The notes beneath the pieces were generated by a model. The model had not been told where the DNA came from. It saw nothing but the letters and a program-made list of their open reading frames with translations, and made no database searches. From JAMXLO01 sp035569235 (GTDB lineage Bacteria; Pseudomonadota; Alphaproteobacteria; Acetobacterales; Acetobacteraceae): a stretch of DNA of 23,222 bases. The translations under genes and the position numbers were made by a program. Within the stretch, counting starts at the first letter, position 1; every line of letters begins with the position of its first letter. The stretch covers positions 1-23,222 of the forward strand of contig DATMND010000255.1 of the NCBI GenBank assembly GCA_035569235.1. Reading direction: 5' to 3'. Below, in pieces: positions 1-8,801 of this stretch.

Positions 1-379
1 CGGACGTGTAGAGACCGGACAGTTCGGTGTTGTCCTTCGGCGCGATGCGCGTCTCGATCTCCAACGTGCAGGCATCCGGCATGTCGGGGATCACCAACTT
101 GCCGTCCTCGATGCGGTAGCGGTTGGCGCCCAATTCAGCGCCATCGAGCGCGAGCCGGACCAGCGTGACGGCTTCGCCATCGAGCAACAGCGGCGCGTGC
201 CTGTCCGCCGATGCTGGATTGCGCCGCAGCGCCAGGCGCGAGCGCACGTGGGTCGCCGCTTCGTCCAGGTCGAAGGAAAGCTCGACCGTGTCGATCAGGA
301 AGGCGGGCGGCCGGTAGTCGGCAAGCCGCGTCTCACGCGGGGTCGTCTGGGGCGGAGTAGAATTGACGTCGAGCGGCAT
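1..379 (-). CDS. pepN: Aminopeptidase N (M1 family), N-terminal part, cut by the window edge
   Basis: This is the first ~126 codons of a leftward gene; the rest lies outside the window. The translation begins MPLDVNSTPPQ and contains ADYRPPAFLIDTVELSFDLD followed by RIAPKDNTELSGLYTS. These match the start of the N-terminal beta domain of bacterial PepN, where the E. coli protein has similar DYRAPDYQI and NTALEGLY segments. PepN is a cytosolic zinc metallopeptidase that removes N-terminal residues from peptides. The catalytic GxMEN and HExxH motifs lie beyond the edge, so activity cannot be checked. The ATG at 379 was chosen because homology begins about 20 residues downstream. It diverges from the amidohydrolase gene across a 95-bp region that holds a hairpin repeat. 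Confidence 0.9.
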   Translation of the reverse strand, partial: MPLDVNSTPPQTTPRETRLADYRPPAFLIDTVELSFDLDEAATHVRSRLALRRNPASADRHAPLLLDGEAVTLVRLALDGAELGANRYRIEDGKLVIPDMPDACTLEIETRIAPKDNTELSGLYTS

Positions 380-400
380 GATGGGCTGTCCCTGGGCTGG

Positions 401-418
401 CCCTCGCTTTCGCGGGGG
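401..418. repeat. REP-like hairpin in the divergent pepN/amidohydrolase promoter region
   Basis: A 7-bp stem (CCCTCGC 401-407, GCGGGGG 412-418) closes a TTTC loop with one G-T wobble. On the minus strand the surrounding sequence reads GTCACCCCCGCGAAAGCGAG, resembling the dispersed palindromes that are common in intergenic DNA of GC-rich proteobacteria. It lies in the 5' leader region of pepN. Confidence 0.5.
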
Positions 419-474
419 TGACGAATACGGCTGGCCGGAGCACAATAACCGAACAAGGAACGGAGATAAGTCCG

Positions 475-2196
<1,722 letters not shown>

Positions 2197-2255
2197 GACC
2201 CCTCCCGCGCCAAATTTCCCTCCCCTGCGAAGCGGGGGAGGGCAGGGAGGGGGTC
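2197..2255. terminator. Nested palindrome between convergent genes, probable bidirectional terminator
   Basis: An inner hairpin pairs CCCTCCCC (2218-2225) with GGGGAGGG (2235-2242). An outer pairing joins GACCCCTCCC (2197-2206) with the GGGAGGGGGTC stretch at 2245-2255, with one bulged G. It fills almost the whole 60-bp gap between convergent stop codons. There is no T tract, so classical intrinsic termination is uncertain. Its C/G-run style matches the larger repeat at 7187-7287. Confidence 0.5.
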
Positions 2256-2256
2256 A

Positions 2257-3000
2257 TTACGCCAGCAGCGATCCCGCCTCGACCAGCAACACGGTTCCGG
2301 TGGTCGCCGTCATGTGCGTGACCGCGGCCATCACCGTCTGCGCGACCTCATCCGCCTGAACCACACGCTTGAGCGGTGTGCGCTGTGCCGCTCGCTCCAC
2401 CATCTCGGTGGTGCGGCCGGGCACAAACCCGGTATCCACCGCGCCCGGCGAGACCGACAGCACGCGGATGTTCGGGCCCAGCACGCGCGCCAGCGACTTG
2501 GTCATCGCGTCGATCGCCGCCTTCGAGCCACCATAGGCGATGTTGCTGCCACCGCCGGACAACGCCGCGGCCGATGAGATGTTGACGATCACTGCTGCAT
2601 CCGAACGCTTCATCAGCGGCGCGAAGGCACGGACAGTCGCGAACGGCCCGCGCACGTTGGCGACAAAGATGGCGTCGATCAGTTCGTCGGTCAGCGCCTC
2701 CAGATCGGCGTGCGGGATCATTCGCGTGAAGCCGGCGGAATTCACCAGCACATCGCACCGTCCGTATTCGCGTTCCACCATCGCGGCGACCTCGCGCAGC
2801 GCGGGGGTGTCCTCCATCGGCATGCGCGCGACGCGATGCCCGCTGCCTGGCAACGCCGCCGCCACCTTCTGCGCTTCGGCCGAGCGGTTGTTGTAGCCGA
2901 CAATCACTTTGCATCCCGCCTCGGCCAGCCGGCGCGCGGTGGCGGAGCCAATGCCGCCGCTCGCTCCGGTGACGACCGCGACCTTGTCTTGCAGGTTCAT
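2257..3000 (-). CDS. Short-chain dehydrogenase/reductase (classical SDR)
   Basis: A 247-residue NAD(P)-dependent oxidoreductase with a Rossmann fold. Visible: TGASGGIG (11-18) for cofactor binding, NSAG (87-90) in place of the common NNAG, catalytic Ser142/143 in NISSAA, and Tyr156-x3-Lys160 in AYGGSK. The C-terminal VSPGAVDTGF and TGTVLLVEAGS are typical of the FabG-like group. The ATG at 3000 is used because the fold starts at once (MNLQDKVAVVTG); a longer version starting at 3045 would add a low-complexity extension read from the REP repeat. It is the last gene of the leftward transporter operon, so it probably oxidises or reduces an intermediate of the imported compound. The specific substrate cannot be read from the sequence. 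Confidence 0.85.
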   Translation of the reverse strand: MNLQDKVAVVTGASGGIGSATARRLAEAGCKVIVGYNNRSAEAQKVAAALPGSGHRVARMPMEDTPALREVAAMVEREYGRCDVLVNSAGFTRMIPHADLEALTDELIDAIFVANVRGPFATVRAFAPLMKRSDAAVIVNISSAAALSGGGSNIAYGGSKAAIDAMTKSLARVLGPNIRVLSVSPGAVDTGFVPGRTTEMVERAAQRTPLKRVVQADEVAQTVMAAVTHMTATTGTVLLVEAGSLLA

Positions 3001-3014
3001 GTCTATCTTCCAAA

Positions 3015-3062
3015 AAGACGTGGATGGTCCGCCTTCGCGGACCATGACGGGCTTCGCCCGTC
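3015..3062. repeat. REP-like double hairpin, third copy of the 37-bp repeat flanking the GIY-YIG gene
   Basis: The stretch 3015-3051 aligns base for base with the perfect inverted repeats at 20394-20430 and 20773-20809, except in the stem and the last two bases. Its hairpin is ATGGTCCGC (3024-3032), loop CTTC, GCGGACCAT (3037-3045). A second hairpin, GACGGGC-TTC-GCCCGTC (3046-3062), overlaps the stop codon of the upstream SDR gene. Compared with the other copies, three adjacent base pairs are changed on both arms so that pairing is kept. Confidence 0.8.
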
Positions 3063-3843
3063 AAAACATCGGGCCGCGGTTGGCGGCGCCGCCGTCGATC
3101 GTGATGATCGTGCCGCTGGTATAGGCAGACTTGTCGGAGGCGAGGAAGGCCACCATCCAGCCGATCTCCTCCGACGTTCCCGCGCGACCGAACGGCAGTG
3201 GTTTCATCAGCTCTTCCCATCGGTTTGCATCGCCGAGCCGATCCTGCGCGCGCTTCTTCATGACCGTCACCAGCCGTTCGGTTGCGATCGCGCCCGGATT
3301 GATGCCGACCACGCGCAGATTGTCCGCCGATGCCGCGCCGCCCAGTGTCTTGGTGAACGCCATCAGTCCCGCATTGCCGGTCGAGCCGGCGACGTAGCCG
3401 GCGTCCATCCGCTCACCCGCCATGCCAAGGATGTTGATGATCACGCCACGGCCACGCTGCTTCATCTCGGTGTAAAAGCGGCGACACATATTGATGTAGC
3501 CGTACACTTTCAAATCCCATGCTTCGCGCCATCGCGCCTCGTCGATCTCCTGCAGGTTGCCGGCGGGAATGGCGCCCGCGTTGTTCACCAGGATGTCGAT
3601 GTCGGAATGCAGCGCCGCCAGCCGATCAACATTCGCGCTGTCGGAGATATCGAACGCGTGCACCTCGGCGCGCACGTTCCAGCGTGAGGCGACATTGTCC
3701 CGCACTGCGTCCAGGTCCGCCTGCGTGCGCGAGACGAGGATCACATTTACCCCCTCCTCGGCCAGCACCTCGGCCGCACCGCGACCAATACCCTTCGATG
3801 CGCCGGTGATCAGCGCCGTCCTGCCACGCAGATTCAAATCCAT
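3061..3843 (-). CDS. SDR-fold protein with atypical active site
   Basis: A 260-residue short-chain dehydrogenase/reductase-fold protein. The cofactor-binding TGASKGIG (13-20) and NNAG (87-90) are intact, and the C-terminus TSGTIITIDGGAA is standard. The active site is not: the usual NISS reads N137-I-L-G140, so the catalytic Ser is missing, and Tyr150 is followed by V-A-G-Ser154, so the YxxxK lysine is replaced by Ser. A conserved-looking GSTGNA stretch follows. It may belong to an SDR subgroup with a different mechanism, or act as a binding or structural partner. The ATG at 3843 has an ACTGGAGAAG ribosome site 4 bases upstream. It lies between livF (39-bp gap) and the second SDR (60 bp, holding a REP hairpin), in the same operon direction. 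Confidence 0.85.
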   Translation of the reverse strand: MDLNLRGRTALITGASKGIGRGAAEVLAEEGVNVILVSRTQADLDAVRDNVASRWNVRAEVHAFDISDSANVDRLAALHSDIDILVNNAGAIPAGNLQEIDEARWREAWDLKVYGYINMCRRFYTEMKQRGRGVIINILGMAGERMDAGYVAGSTGNAGLMAFTKTLGGAASADNLRVVGINPGAIATERLVTVMKKRAQDRLGDANRWEELMKPLPFGRAGTSEEIGWMVAFLASDKSAYTSGTIITIDGGAANRGPMF

Positions 3844-3882
3844 CGGTGCTTCTCCAGTTGCTCTCGTCATGACGGTGGGACA

Positions 3883-4578
3883 CTACACCGTCAAATACCG
3901 ACTCCGTATTTCCGCTTCCTGGGCACGGAACTGTTCAGGCGAGGCAGCGTACACCACCCGCCCCTTCACCATGATGTGGATCTCGTCCGCCACCGCCTCG
4001 GCCAGCCGCATGTTCTGCTCGATCAGCAGTATCGTCACGCCCTGGCTCGGCAATCCCCGGATCACCTCCGCCAATTCACGCACCACCAGGGGCGCCAGGC
4101 CCTGGCTCGGTTCGTCAAGCAGCATTACTTTCGGATCGCTCACCAGTGCGCGCGCGATCGCCAGCATCTGTTGCTCGCCGCCGGACAGGTTGCCGCCACG
4201 GCTGCCCGACCGTTCGCGCAACGGCGGGAACAGGTCCATCAGTCGCGACAACGGCCACGACTGAGAAGGCCGCCGCTCGGCCACACGGATGTTCTCGATC
4301 ACCGTAAGATCGGGGAAGATCAACCGCCCCTCCGGCACATACGCGACACCGGCGCGCGCGATGCGATGTGGCGCCCAGCCGGTGATGTCCGTGCCGTCGA
4401 GCATCACGCGTCCGCCGCTTGGCGGCACCAGTCCCATCACCGTGCGCAAGGTCGTCGATTTTCCCACGCCGTTGCGGCCAAGAACCGAACAGATCTTTCC
4501 CCCCGGCACCGCCAGGTCCACCCCCTGCAGCACGTGGCTCGCGCCGTAGTGCGTGTTGAGACCTTCGATCGCCAGCAT
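3883..4578 (-). CDS. livF: ABC transporter ATP-binding protein, LivF type
   Basis: A 231-residue ATPase of the hydrophobic-amino-acid uptake (HAAT) family. It powers import with LivG on the cytoplasmic face of the LivHM permease. Visible: Walker A GRNGVGKS (34-41), Q-loop region, the LivF hallmark VPEGRLIFPDLTV (81-93), signature LSGGEQQ (131-137), and Walker B VMLLDE (151-156) followed by PSQGLAP. The length is normal for LivF. Its start codon overlaps the livG stop by one base (TGATG), implying translational coupling. The gene symbol denotes family; the cargo may be an amino acid, amide or another small carboxylated compound. Confidence 0.9.
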   Translation of the reverse strand: MLAIEGLNTHYGASHVLQGVDLAVPGGKICSVLGRNGVGKSTTLRTVMGLVPPSGGRVMLDGTDITGWAPHRIARAGVAYVPEGRLIFPDLTVIENIRVAERRPSQSWPLSRLMDLFPPLRERSGSRGGNLSGGEQQMLAIARALVSDPKVMLLDEPSQGLAPLVVRELAEVIRGLPSQGVTILLIEQNMRLAEAVADEIHIMVKGRVVYAASPEQFRAQEAEIRSRYLTV

Positions 4579-5327
4579 CAGGCGAGGCCCCCGAGATACG
4601 CCTTCTGCACCTCCGCATCGGCCTTCACCACGTCCGGCGCGCCGTCGGCAATCACCGCGCCGCGGTGCAGCACGGTGATCATGCGTGCCAGCCGAAACAC
4701 CACCTCCATGTCGTGTTCCACGAGCAGCACCGTCATGCTGCCGTCAGCCAGCAGGGCGGCAAGTGTCGCCACCGCCTGCTCGGTTTCCTCGACTGACAGG
4801 CCTTGAGTCGGTTCATCCAGCAACAGCAGGCGAGGCCCCTGCGCCAACGCCATCGCAACCTCCAGCAGACGCTGGTCGCCATGCGACAGCAATCCCGCCG
4901 GTCGCTGCGCGACATGCGTCAGGCCAAGCCGTTCCAATGCGGCATCGCCCAGTCGTTCCGCGTCGGCGAACACCGAGCCACCGCCATAGGGCTGCCAGCG
5001 CCGTCCGTGGCGCGCCTGCGCCGCGAGCCGCGCATTCTCCCGCGCAGTCATCTCCGGGAACAGTGCGGTCAACTGGAAGGTGCGGGAAATACCGCGCTGG
5101 CAGATGCGTTGCGGCGGCAGACCGGTCAGCTCCTCACCGTCAAAGCGCACCGCGCCGGTGGTCGGCTTCACCACACCGGTGATGAGATTGAACAGCGTGG
5201 ACTTGCCCGCACCGTTCGGCCCGATCACGGCGCGCACCTCGCCTGCCTTAACGCGCATCGTCACGTCATCGACCGCGATGATGCCGCCGAAGCGGCGTGT
5301 CAGCCCGTCCAGTTCAAGGAGCGCCAT
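4578..5327 (-). CDS. livG: ABC transporter ATP-binding protein, LivG type
   Basis: A 249-residue ATPase, partner of LivF. Visible: Walker A GPNGAGKS (36-43), GISRTFQLTALFPEMT with the Q-loop (79-94), a LivG-like variant signature LSHGDQR (147-153), Walker B LLLLDEP (167-173) and the switch-histidine segment VLLVEHDMEVVF. The N-terminal LTRRFGGIIAVDDV is typical of LivG. The start at 5327 overlaps the 3' end of livM by 28 bases, and its stop overlaps livF by one base, so the three are tightly coupled in one transcript. Like other HAAT ATPases it should act as a heterodimer with LivF beneath the LivHM membrane pair. Confidence 0.9.
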   Translation of the reverse strand: MALLELDGLTRRFGGIIAVDDVTMRVKAGEVRAVIGPNGAGKSTLFNLITGVVKPTTGAVRFDGEELTGLPPQRICQRGISRTFQLTALFPEMTARENARLAAQARHGRRWQPYGGGSVFADAERLGDAALERLGLTHVAQRPAGLLSHGDQRLLEVAMALAQGPRLLLLDEPTQGLSVEETEQAVATLAALLADGSMTVLLVEHDMEVVFRLARMITVLHRGAVIADGAPDVVKADAEVQKAYLGGLA

Positions 5328-6280
5328 CGCCTTCCTTTTGCCTCGGGTGCGCGCCCGCGGCCAAACCAGCGCGTCGCCAGTCCCCAGATGCCCTGCGGTG
5401 CGAACAGCACGAAGCCGATGAAGATCAGGCCGAAGAACAACGCCCAGGAATCCGTCCAGGAACTGAGGAAATTGGAGACCAGCATGAAGAACGCCGCGCC
5501 GATGATTGGTCCGATCAATGTCCCCGCGCCGCCGACGATGACCATGATCAGCACCTGGCCGGACAACAGCCAGAACAGCAGTTCGGTATTGGTGAAACCC
5601 GCGAACGGCGCATACAGCGCGCCGGACAGTCCGCCGAGCGCGAACGCGATGGCCACCACCGCGATCTTGTAGCGGCGCGTGTCAAAGCCAAGCGACCGCG
5701 TCTTCGCCTCGTTCTCGCGGATGCCCTGCAACACCGCGCCGAATGGAGAGCGCACCAAGGAGCGACAGAACACGAACGCGCCGATCAGACAAGCGAGCAC
5801 CAGATAGTAAAATCCGGCCTTGGTCGTGAAGACGGTGATGCCGAAGGGTCCCGGATTGCGCGGAATTCCCGCCAGTCCGTCGGATGCGCCGGTGACGCTG
5901 GTCCATTTGAATGCCACGGCATAGAGCAGTTGCGCGAACGCCAGCGTCAACATGGAGAACGAAACGCCGGAGGCGAGTGTGCACACCCAGGCGACGCCGA
6001 TCGCGACAATGCCGCTGAAGGCTCCCGCCAGCAGGACGGCAAATACCAAAGGCAGGTCCGTGTGCAGCAGCAGGTTCCCCGCCGTGTAGGCGCCAAGTCC
6101 ATAGGCCGCGGCGTGGCCGAACGACAGCAGTCGCGTATAGCCAACCATCAGGTCGAGGCTCATGGCGAATAAGCCGAGGATCAGGGCCTCGGTCAGCAGG
6201 GTCATAACGTAGGGCGGCAGCCCCGCGGGAGCGAGCGCGAGAACGAACGCAGTGATAGCCAAACCACGCGAACCGTTCAT
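5300..6280 (-). CDS. livM: ABC transporter permease, LivM type
   Basis: A 326-residue inner-membrane permease. The sequence is strongly hydrophobic with about eight to ten predicted membrane spans. It carries the LivM family landmarks SLDLMVGYTRLLSFGHAAAY and GGAGTLIGPIIGA, the latter near the cytoplasmic coupling helix. It ends in a short basic, Trp-containing tail (GRRWRSLNWTG). The ATG at 6280 was chosen over an upstream in-frame start at 6325 because it follows the livH stop by 4 bases, AAGGAAG lies just upstream, and the longer form would add a polar extension inside livH. It should pair with LivH to form the translocation path. Confidence 0.9.
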   Translation of the reverse strand: MNGSRGLAITAFVLALAPAGLPPYVMTLLTEALILGLFAMSLDLMVGYTRLLSFGHAAAYGLGAYTAGNLLLHTDLPLVFAVLLAGAFSGIVAIGVAWVCTLASGVSFSMLTLAFAQLLYAVAFKWTSVTGASDGLAGIPRNPGPFGITVFTTKAGFYYLVLACLIGAFVFCRSLVRSPFGAVLQGIRENEAKTRSLGFDTRRYKIAVVAIAFALGGLSGALYAPFAGFTNTELLFWLLSGQVLIMVIVGGAGTLIGPIIGAAFFMLVSNFLSSWTDSWALFFGLIFIGFVLFAPQGIWGLATRWFGRGRAPEAKGRRWRSLNWTG

Positions 6281-6284
6281 GCGA

Positions 6285-7154
6285 TCATGCTTCCTTGCCG
6301 AGCAGCCCGCCAGGACGGACGACAAGGACCGTCAGCATGACCAGGTACATCAAAGCCAATGCGAGGTCCGGGAAGTAGTACGTCCCGAACACCTGCACGA
6401 AGGCCACCAGCAATGCGCCGATCAGCGAGCCGGCGAAACTTCCCATGCCGCCGATTATGACGATGACGAACGTGTCGATCACCGCATTTGGCGCCATGGC
6501 AAGCGACGCGGTGACCAGTGGAGCGGCCAACACGCCACCGATGCCGGCCAATCCGCATCCGATGCCGAACACCGCCGAACGAACCAGGCGCACGTCGGTG
6601 CCGAGCGCGTGCACCATCTCGGCGTTCTGCGACGTGGCGCGGATCAGCAGGCCGAGGCGCGTGCGCTCCAGGAACTGCCAGATAGCGATGGCCACCACGA
6701 CACCGGCGCCGGCCAGGAACAGACGATACACGGGGAAGGGTTCGTCCAGGATGAACACGATGCCGGAGAGCGCCGGCGGTGCGGGCACGGGCAGCGCCTG
6801 CACGCCCCAGATTAACCGGATCGCCTCGCCCATGATCAGGGTTAGCCCAAAGGTCACCATCAGGAAGGCGCTATGATCGCGTCGGTAAAGCCGGCGGAGG
6901 ATGCCGAGTTCAAATGCCGCACCAAAGCCGCCGACCAGCAGCGGCGCGGCGATCAACGCCATCCAGAAGTCGCCCGTGATTTGCACGGCCGAATAGCCGA
7001 CATAGGCGCCCAGCATGAAGAACGCCCCGTGCGCGAAGTTGACGATACGCATGATGCCAAAGATCAGCGTCAGCCCGACGCCGAGGAAGAACAGCAGTGC
7101 GGCCTGCGAGAAGGCATTCAGGCACTGGGTGATGAGGAAGCCGAGGAAGTCCAT
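6285..7154 (-). CDS. livH: ABC transporter permease, LivH type
   Basis: A 289-residue inner-membrane permease of the HAAT family. Landmarks are GLTLIFGIMRIVNFAHGAFF near the N-terminus and GGMGSFAGSLIGALLV near the C-terminus, both characteristic of LivH. Around eight hydrophobic segments are apparent. The ATG at 7154 starts directly at the first amphipathic/TM segment (MDFLGFLITQ); an earlier in-frame start at 7277 would translate the 38-bp inverted repeat and is rejected. The gene is second in the operon, separated from the binding-protein gene by 170 bp containing that repeat, and is followed by livM after 4 bp. Confidence 0.9.
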   Translation of the reverse strand: MDFLGFLITQCLNAFSQAALLFFLGVGLTLIFGIMRIVNFAHGAFFMLGAYVGYSAVQITGDFWMALIAAPLLVGGFGAAFELGILRRLYRRDHSAFLMVTFGLTLIMGEAIRLIWGVQALPVPAPPALSGIVFILDEPFPVYRLFLAGAGVVVAIAIWQFLERTRLGLLIRATSQNAEMVHALGTDVRLVRSAVFGIGCGLAGIGGVLAAPLVTASLAMAPNAVIDTFVIVIIGGMGSFAGSLIGALLVAFVQVFGTYYFPDLALALMYLVMLTVLVVRPGGLLGKEA

Positions 7155-7186
7155 CAGGGCAGTCGGGCGCAAGGCCAAAAAAAGCG

Positions 7187-7287
7187 CCCCCTCCCCTTGC
7201 GGGAGGGGGATGGGGGGAGGGGTGCCCGCAATGACAGCCGTTCGTCGCGAACCCCTCCCCCCAACCCCCTCCCGCAAGGGGAGGGGG
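7187..7287. repeat. 38-bp inverted repeat in the livK-livH gap
   Basis: Arms 7187-7224 and 7250-7287 are reverse complements at 36 of 38 positions, around a 25-base spacer. Each arm itself contains CCCTCCCCTTGCGGGAGGG or its complement and could form a smaller hairpin. The RNA could therefore form one very stable long stem or two local ones. It lies between the binding-protein and permease genes, where such structures often protect the upstream message or partly terminate transcription. Confidence 0.85.
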
Positions 7288-7324
7288 AGTAGGAGGTCTC
7301 AGGTTTGGCCAGTTGCATCGATGC

Positions 7325-8536
7325 TCAGCTATCGAACGTCATCTGGCGGCACGCCGGCGTGACCTGATCGGCTGGGAACGTGGCGATCAGTTCGGGAATT
7401 GGGGTCTTGTAGCCCTCCTTGTTCGCCACCTTCACCATGTAGCCCTGCTGCACGCCCTGATGGTCGCAGGCGCGTATCGTCACCTTGCCCTTGATGCTGG
7501 TGATTTCGATGCCTTCCAGTGCCGGCCGCAGCTTTTCGGCGTCGATGCTGCCCGCCTTCTCAATTCCTGCGGTCAGCACCTGGCATGTCTGCCACTGCTC
7601 GCCTTCGAACACGTCGGGCACGACGCCGTATTCCTTCTGCCAGAGCGCCACGAACTCCTGGTTCGCCGGATTGTCGAAGGTGAAGCAGTAACGCGTGGAA
7701 CCGACCAGGCCGAGCGCCGCGTCGCCCACCGCATGAATGCTGTTCAGATCGACAATGGAGGTAAGCAGCTGCACCTTGCCGGGCAGGCGATATTCGTGCG
7801 ACTGCGACAGGAACGCATTGTTGTCGTCGCCCTGCATGACGATGAAGCAGGCATCCGCGCCCGACTGGCGGATCTTGGTGATGTAGGTGGAAAAATCCTT
7901 GGTGCCGATCGGCGAGAACACCGCACCCACAAAGTTCTTCCCGGCCTTCTTCACCTCATCCTGGAACACCTCGATGCTGTTGTGGCCCCACGCGTAGTCC
8001 ATGCCGATGGCGAAGAAGTTCTTCATCTCCGACTGGCGCAGCCACAGTGCGATGACGCGCGTCTCCATCGGCCCGGAAATGTTCGGGCGGAAGAAGTTCG
8101 GCACGAACGACGATCCGGTCAGCCGTCCGTCGCCATTGTCGGATGACACGAAGATCGCGTTCCACTCGGCCAGCTTCGGCACCACCGCGAGCGCCTCCGA
8201 CGACAGCGTCATACCGAACAGCAGCCGGCAGCCATCGCGCTCCACCACCTGCTGCGCCTTGCGCACGCAGGTGGCGGGGTCGCCGCCGGTGTCCTCGGCA
8301 TGCAGTTCGAGCGGACGGCCGAGCAGCCCACCCTTGGCGTTCTGCTGCTTGACCCAGAATTCGGCGCCGCGCCGCATCTGCTCGCCCACTTCGCCTCCCG
8401 GTCCGGTCAGCGCGCAGGGCATGCCGATCTTAATCGGCTCATCGCCACGCACGTGCCGCAGCACCAGAGGTGCGGCGAGAACCGCGAGGCCGGAACGCAT
8501 GGCACTCCGCCGCGTGAAACCAAAGGTTGCGGCCAT
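7325..8536 (-). CDS. Periplasmic substrate-binding protein of the Liv/HAAT ABC transporter
   Basis: A 403-residue Peripla_BP_6-type binding protein that would deliver the substrate to LivHM in the periplasm. The N-terminus FTRRSAMRSGLAVLAAPLVL has twin arginines before a hydrophobic stretch, so export by Tat is possible and Sec cannot be excluded. The mature part begins near DEPIKIGMPCALTGPGGEVG, the classic family opening, followed by GGLLGRPLELHAEDTGGDPA. GMTLSSEALAVVPKL forms the first pocket loop. The GGGAGGACT ribosome site before the ATG at 8536 fixes the start. It is the first gene of the operon, upstream of livH with a 170-bp gap. The pocket does not identify the ligand; branched-chain amino acid, amide or urea-like compounds are all compatible. 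Confidence 0.9.
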   Translation of the reverse strand: MAATFGFTRRSAMRSGLAVLAAPLVLRHVRGDEPIKIGMPCALTGPGGEVGEQMRRGAEFWVKQQNAKGGLLGRPLELHAEDTGGDPATCVRKAQQVVERDGCRLLFGMTLSSEALAVVPKLAEWNAIFVSSDNGDGRLTGSSFVPNFFRPNISGPMETRVIALWLRQSEMKNFFAIGMDYAWGHNSIEVFQDEVKKAGKNFVGAVFSPIGTKDFSTYITKIRQSGADACFIVMQGDDNNAFLSQSHEYRLPGKVQLLTSIVDLNSIHAVGDAALGLVGSTRYCFTFDNPANQEFVALWQKEYGVVPDVFEGEQWQTCQVLTAGIEKAGSIDAEKLRPALEGIEITSIKGKVTIRACDHQGVQQGYMVKVANKEGYKTPIPELIATFPADQVTPACRQMTFDS

Positions 8537-8554
8537 CGCAGTCCTCCCTTGCAT

Positions 8555-8574
8555 GCCCGACCGGAACGTCGGGC
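8555..8574 (-). promoter_or_regulatory. Leader hairpin before the binding-protein gene
   Basis: GCCCGAC (8555-8561) pairs with GTCGGGC (8568-8574) around a six-base loop. It sits just upstream of the ribosome site of the gene starting at 8536 and just downstream of a 15-codon open frame. It could modulate translation or be a decayed repeat. Confidence 0.4.
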
Positions 8575-8582
8575 TTATCTGG

Positions 8583-8630
8583 TCAGCTCACCGTCTTGAA
8601 GTCGGCCGGCATGGCAGCGGCTTTTGCCAT
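8583..8630 (-). CDS. Possible 15-aa leader peptide upstream of the liv-type operon
   Basis: An ATG at 8630, preceded by GGGAGGGAAAG at good spacing, opens the frame MAKAAAMPADFKTVS and stops at 8583. The frame is short and Ala-rich (5 of 15) with no run of branched-chain residues, so classical amino-acid attenuation is not supported. It is followed within 10 bases by the hairpin at 8555-8574 and then the binding-protein gene. It may be a leader peptide or a chance frame with a good ribosome site. Confidence 0.3.
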   Translation of the reverse strand: MAKAAAMPADFKTVS

Positions 8631-8734
8631 CTTTCCCTCCCAACGCTTGTCCGTTCCCGACGCAGTATCGACACGTTGCGGACCGCCGTTCAAGCGGCGG
8701 CAGTGCTCAAGGCCTACAGGGTTCGTTCTGGCGA

Positions 8735-8748
8735 TTGACCTGGGTCAA
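8735..8748. promoter_or_regulatory. FNR/FixK-like binding site
   Basis: TTGACCTGGGTCAA is a perfect 5-4-5 dyad (TTGAC-N4-GTCAA), close to the FNR/FixK consensus TTGAT-N4-ATCAA. Its centre is about 60 bases before the ATG of the CBS-BON gene at 8802. If activation is class II (centre at -41.5), transcription would start near 8783, leaving a short leader with the GGAGAAGGGC ribosome site. Confidence 0.6.
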
Positions 8749-8801
8749 TGCGCGGGTGCCGTCATGCGCTAAGCCAAACCCGGAACGATGGGAGAAGGGC
8801 G

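Noticed and set aside
7155..7277. N-terminal extension of LivH to an ATG at 7277
   Set aside because: The added residues are the translated inverted repeat; homology and the first membrane segment start at the ATG at 7154.
7187..7287. CRISPR-like repeat
   Set aside because: Only two inverted arms with one spacer; no periodic direct repeats and no cas genes in the window.
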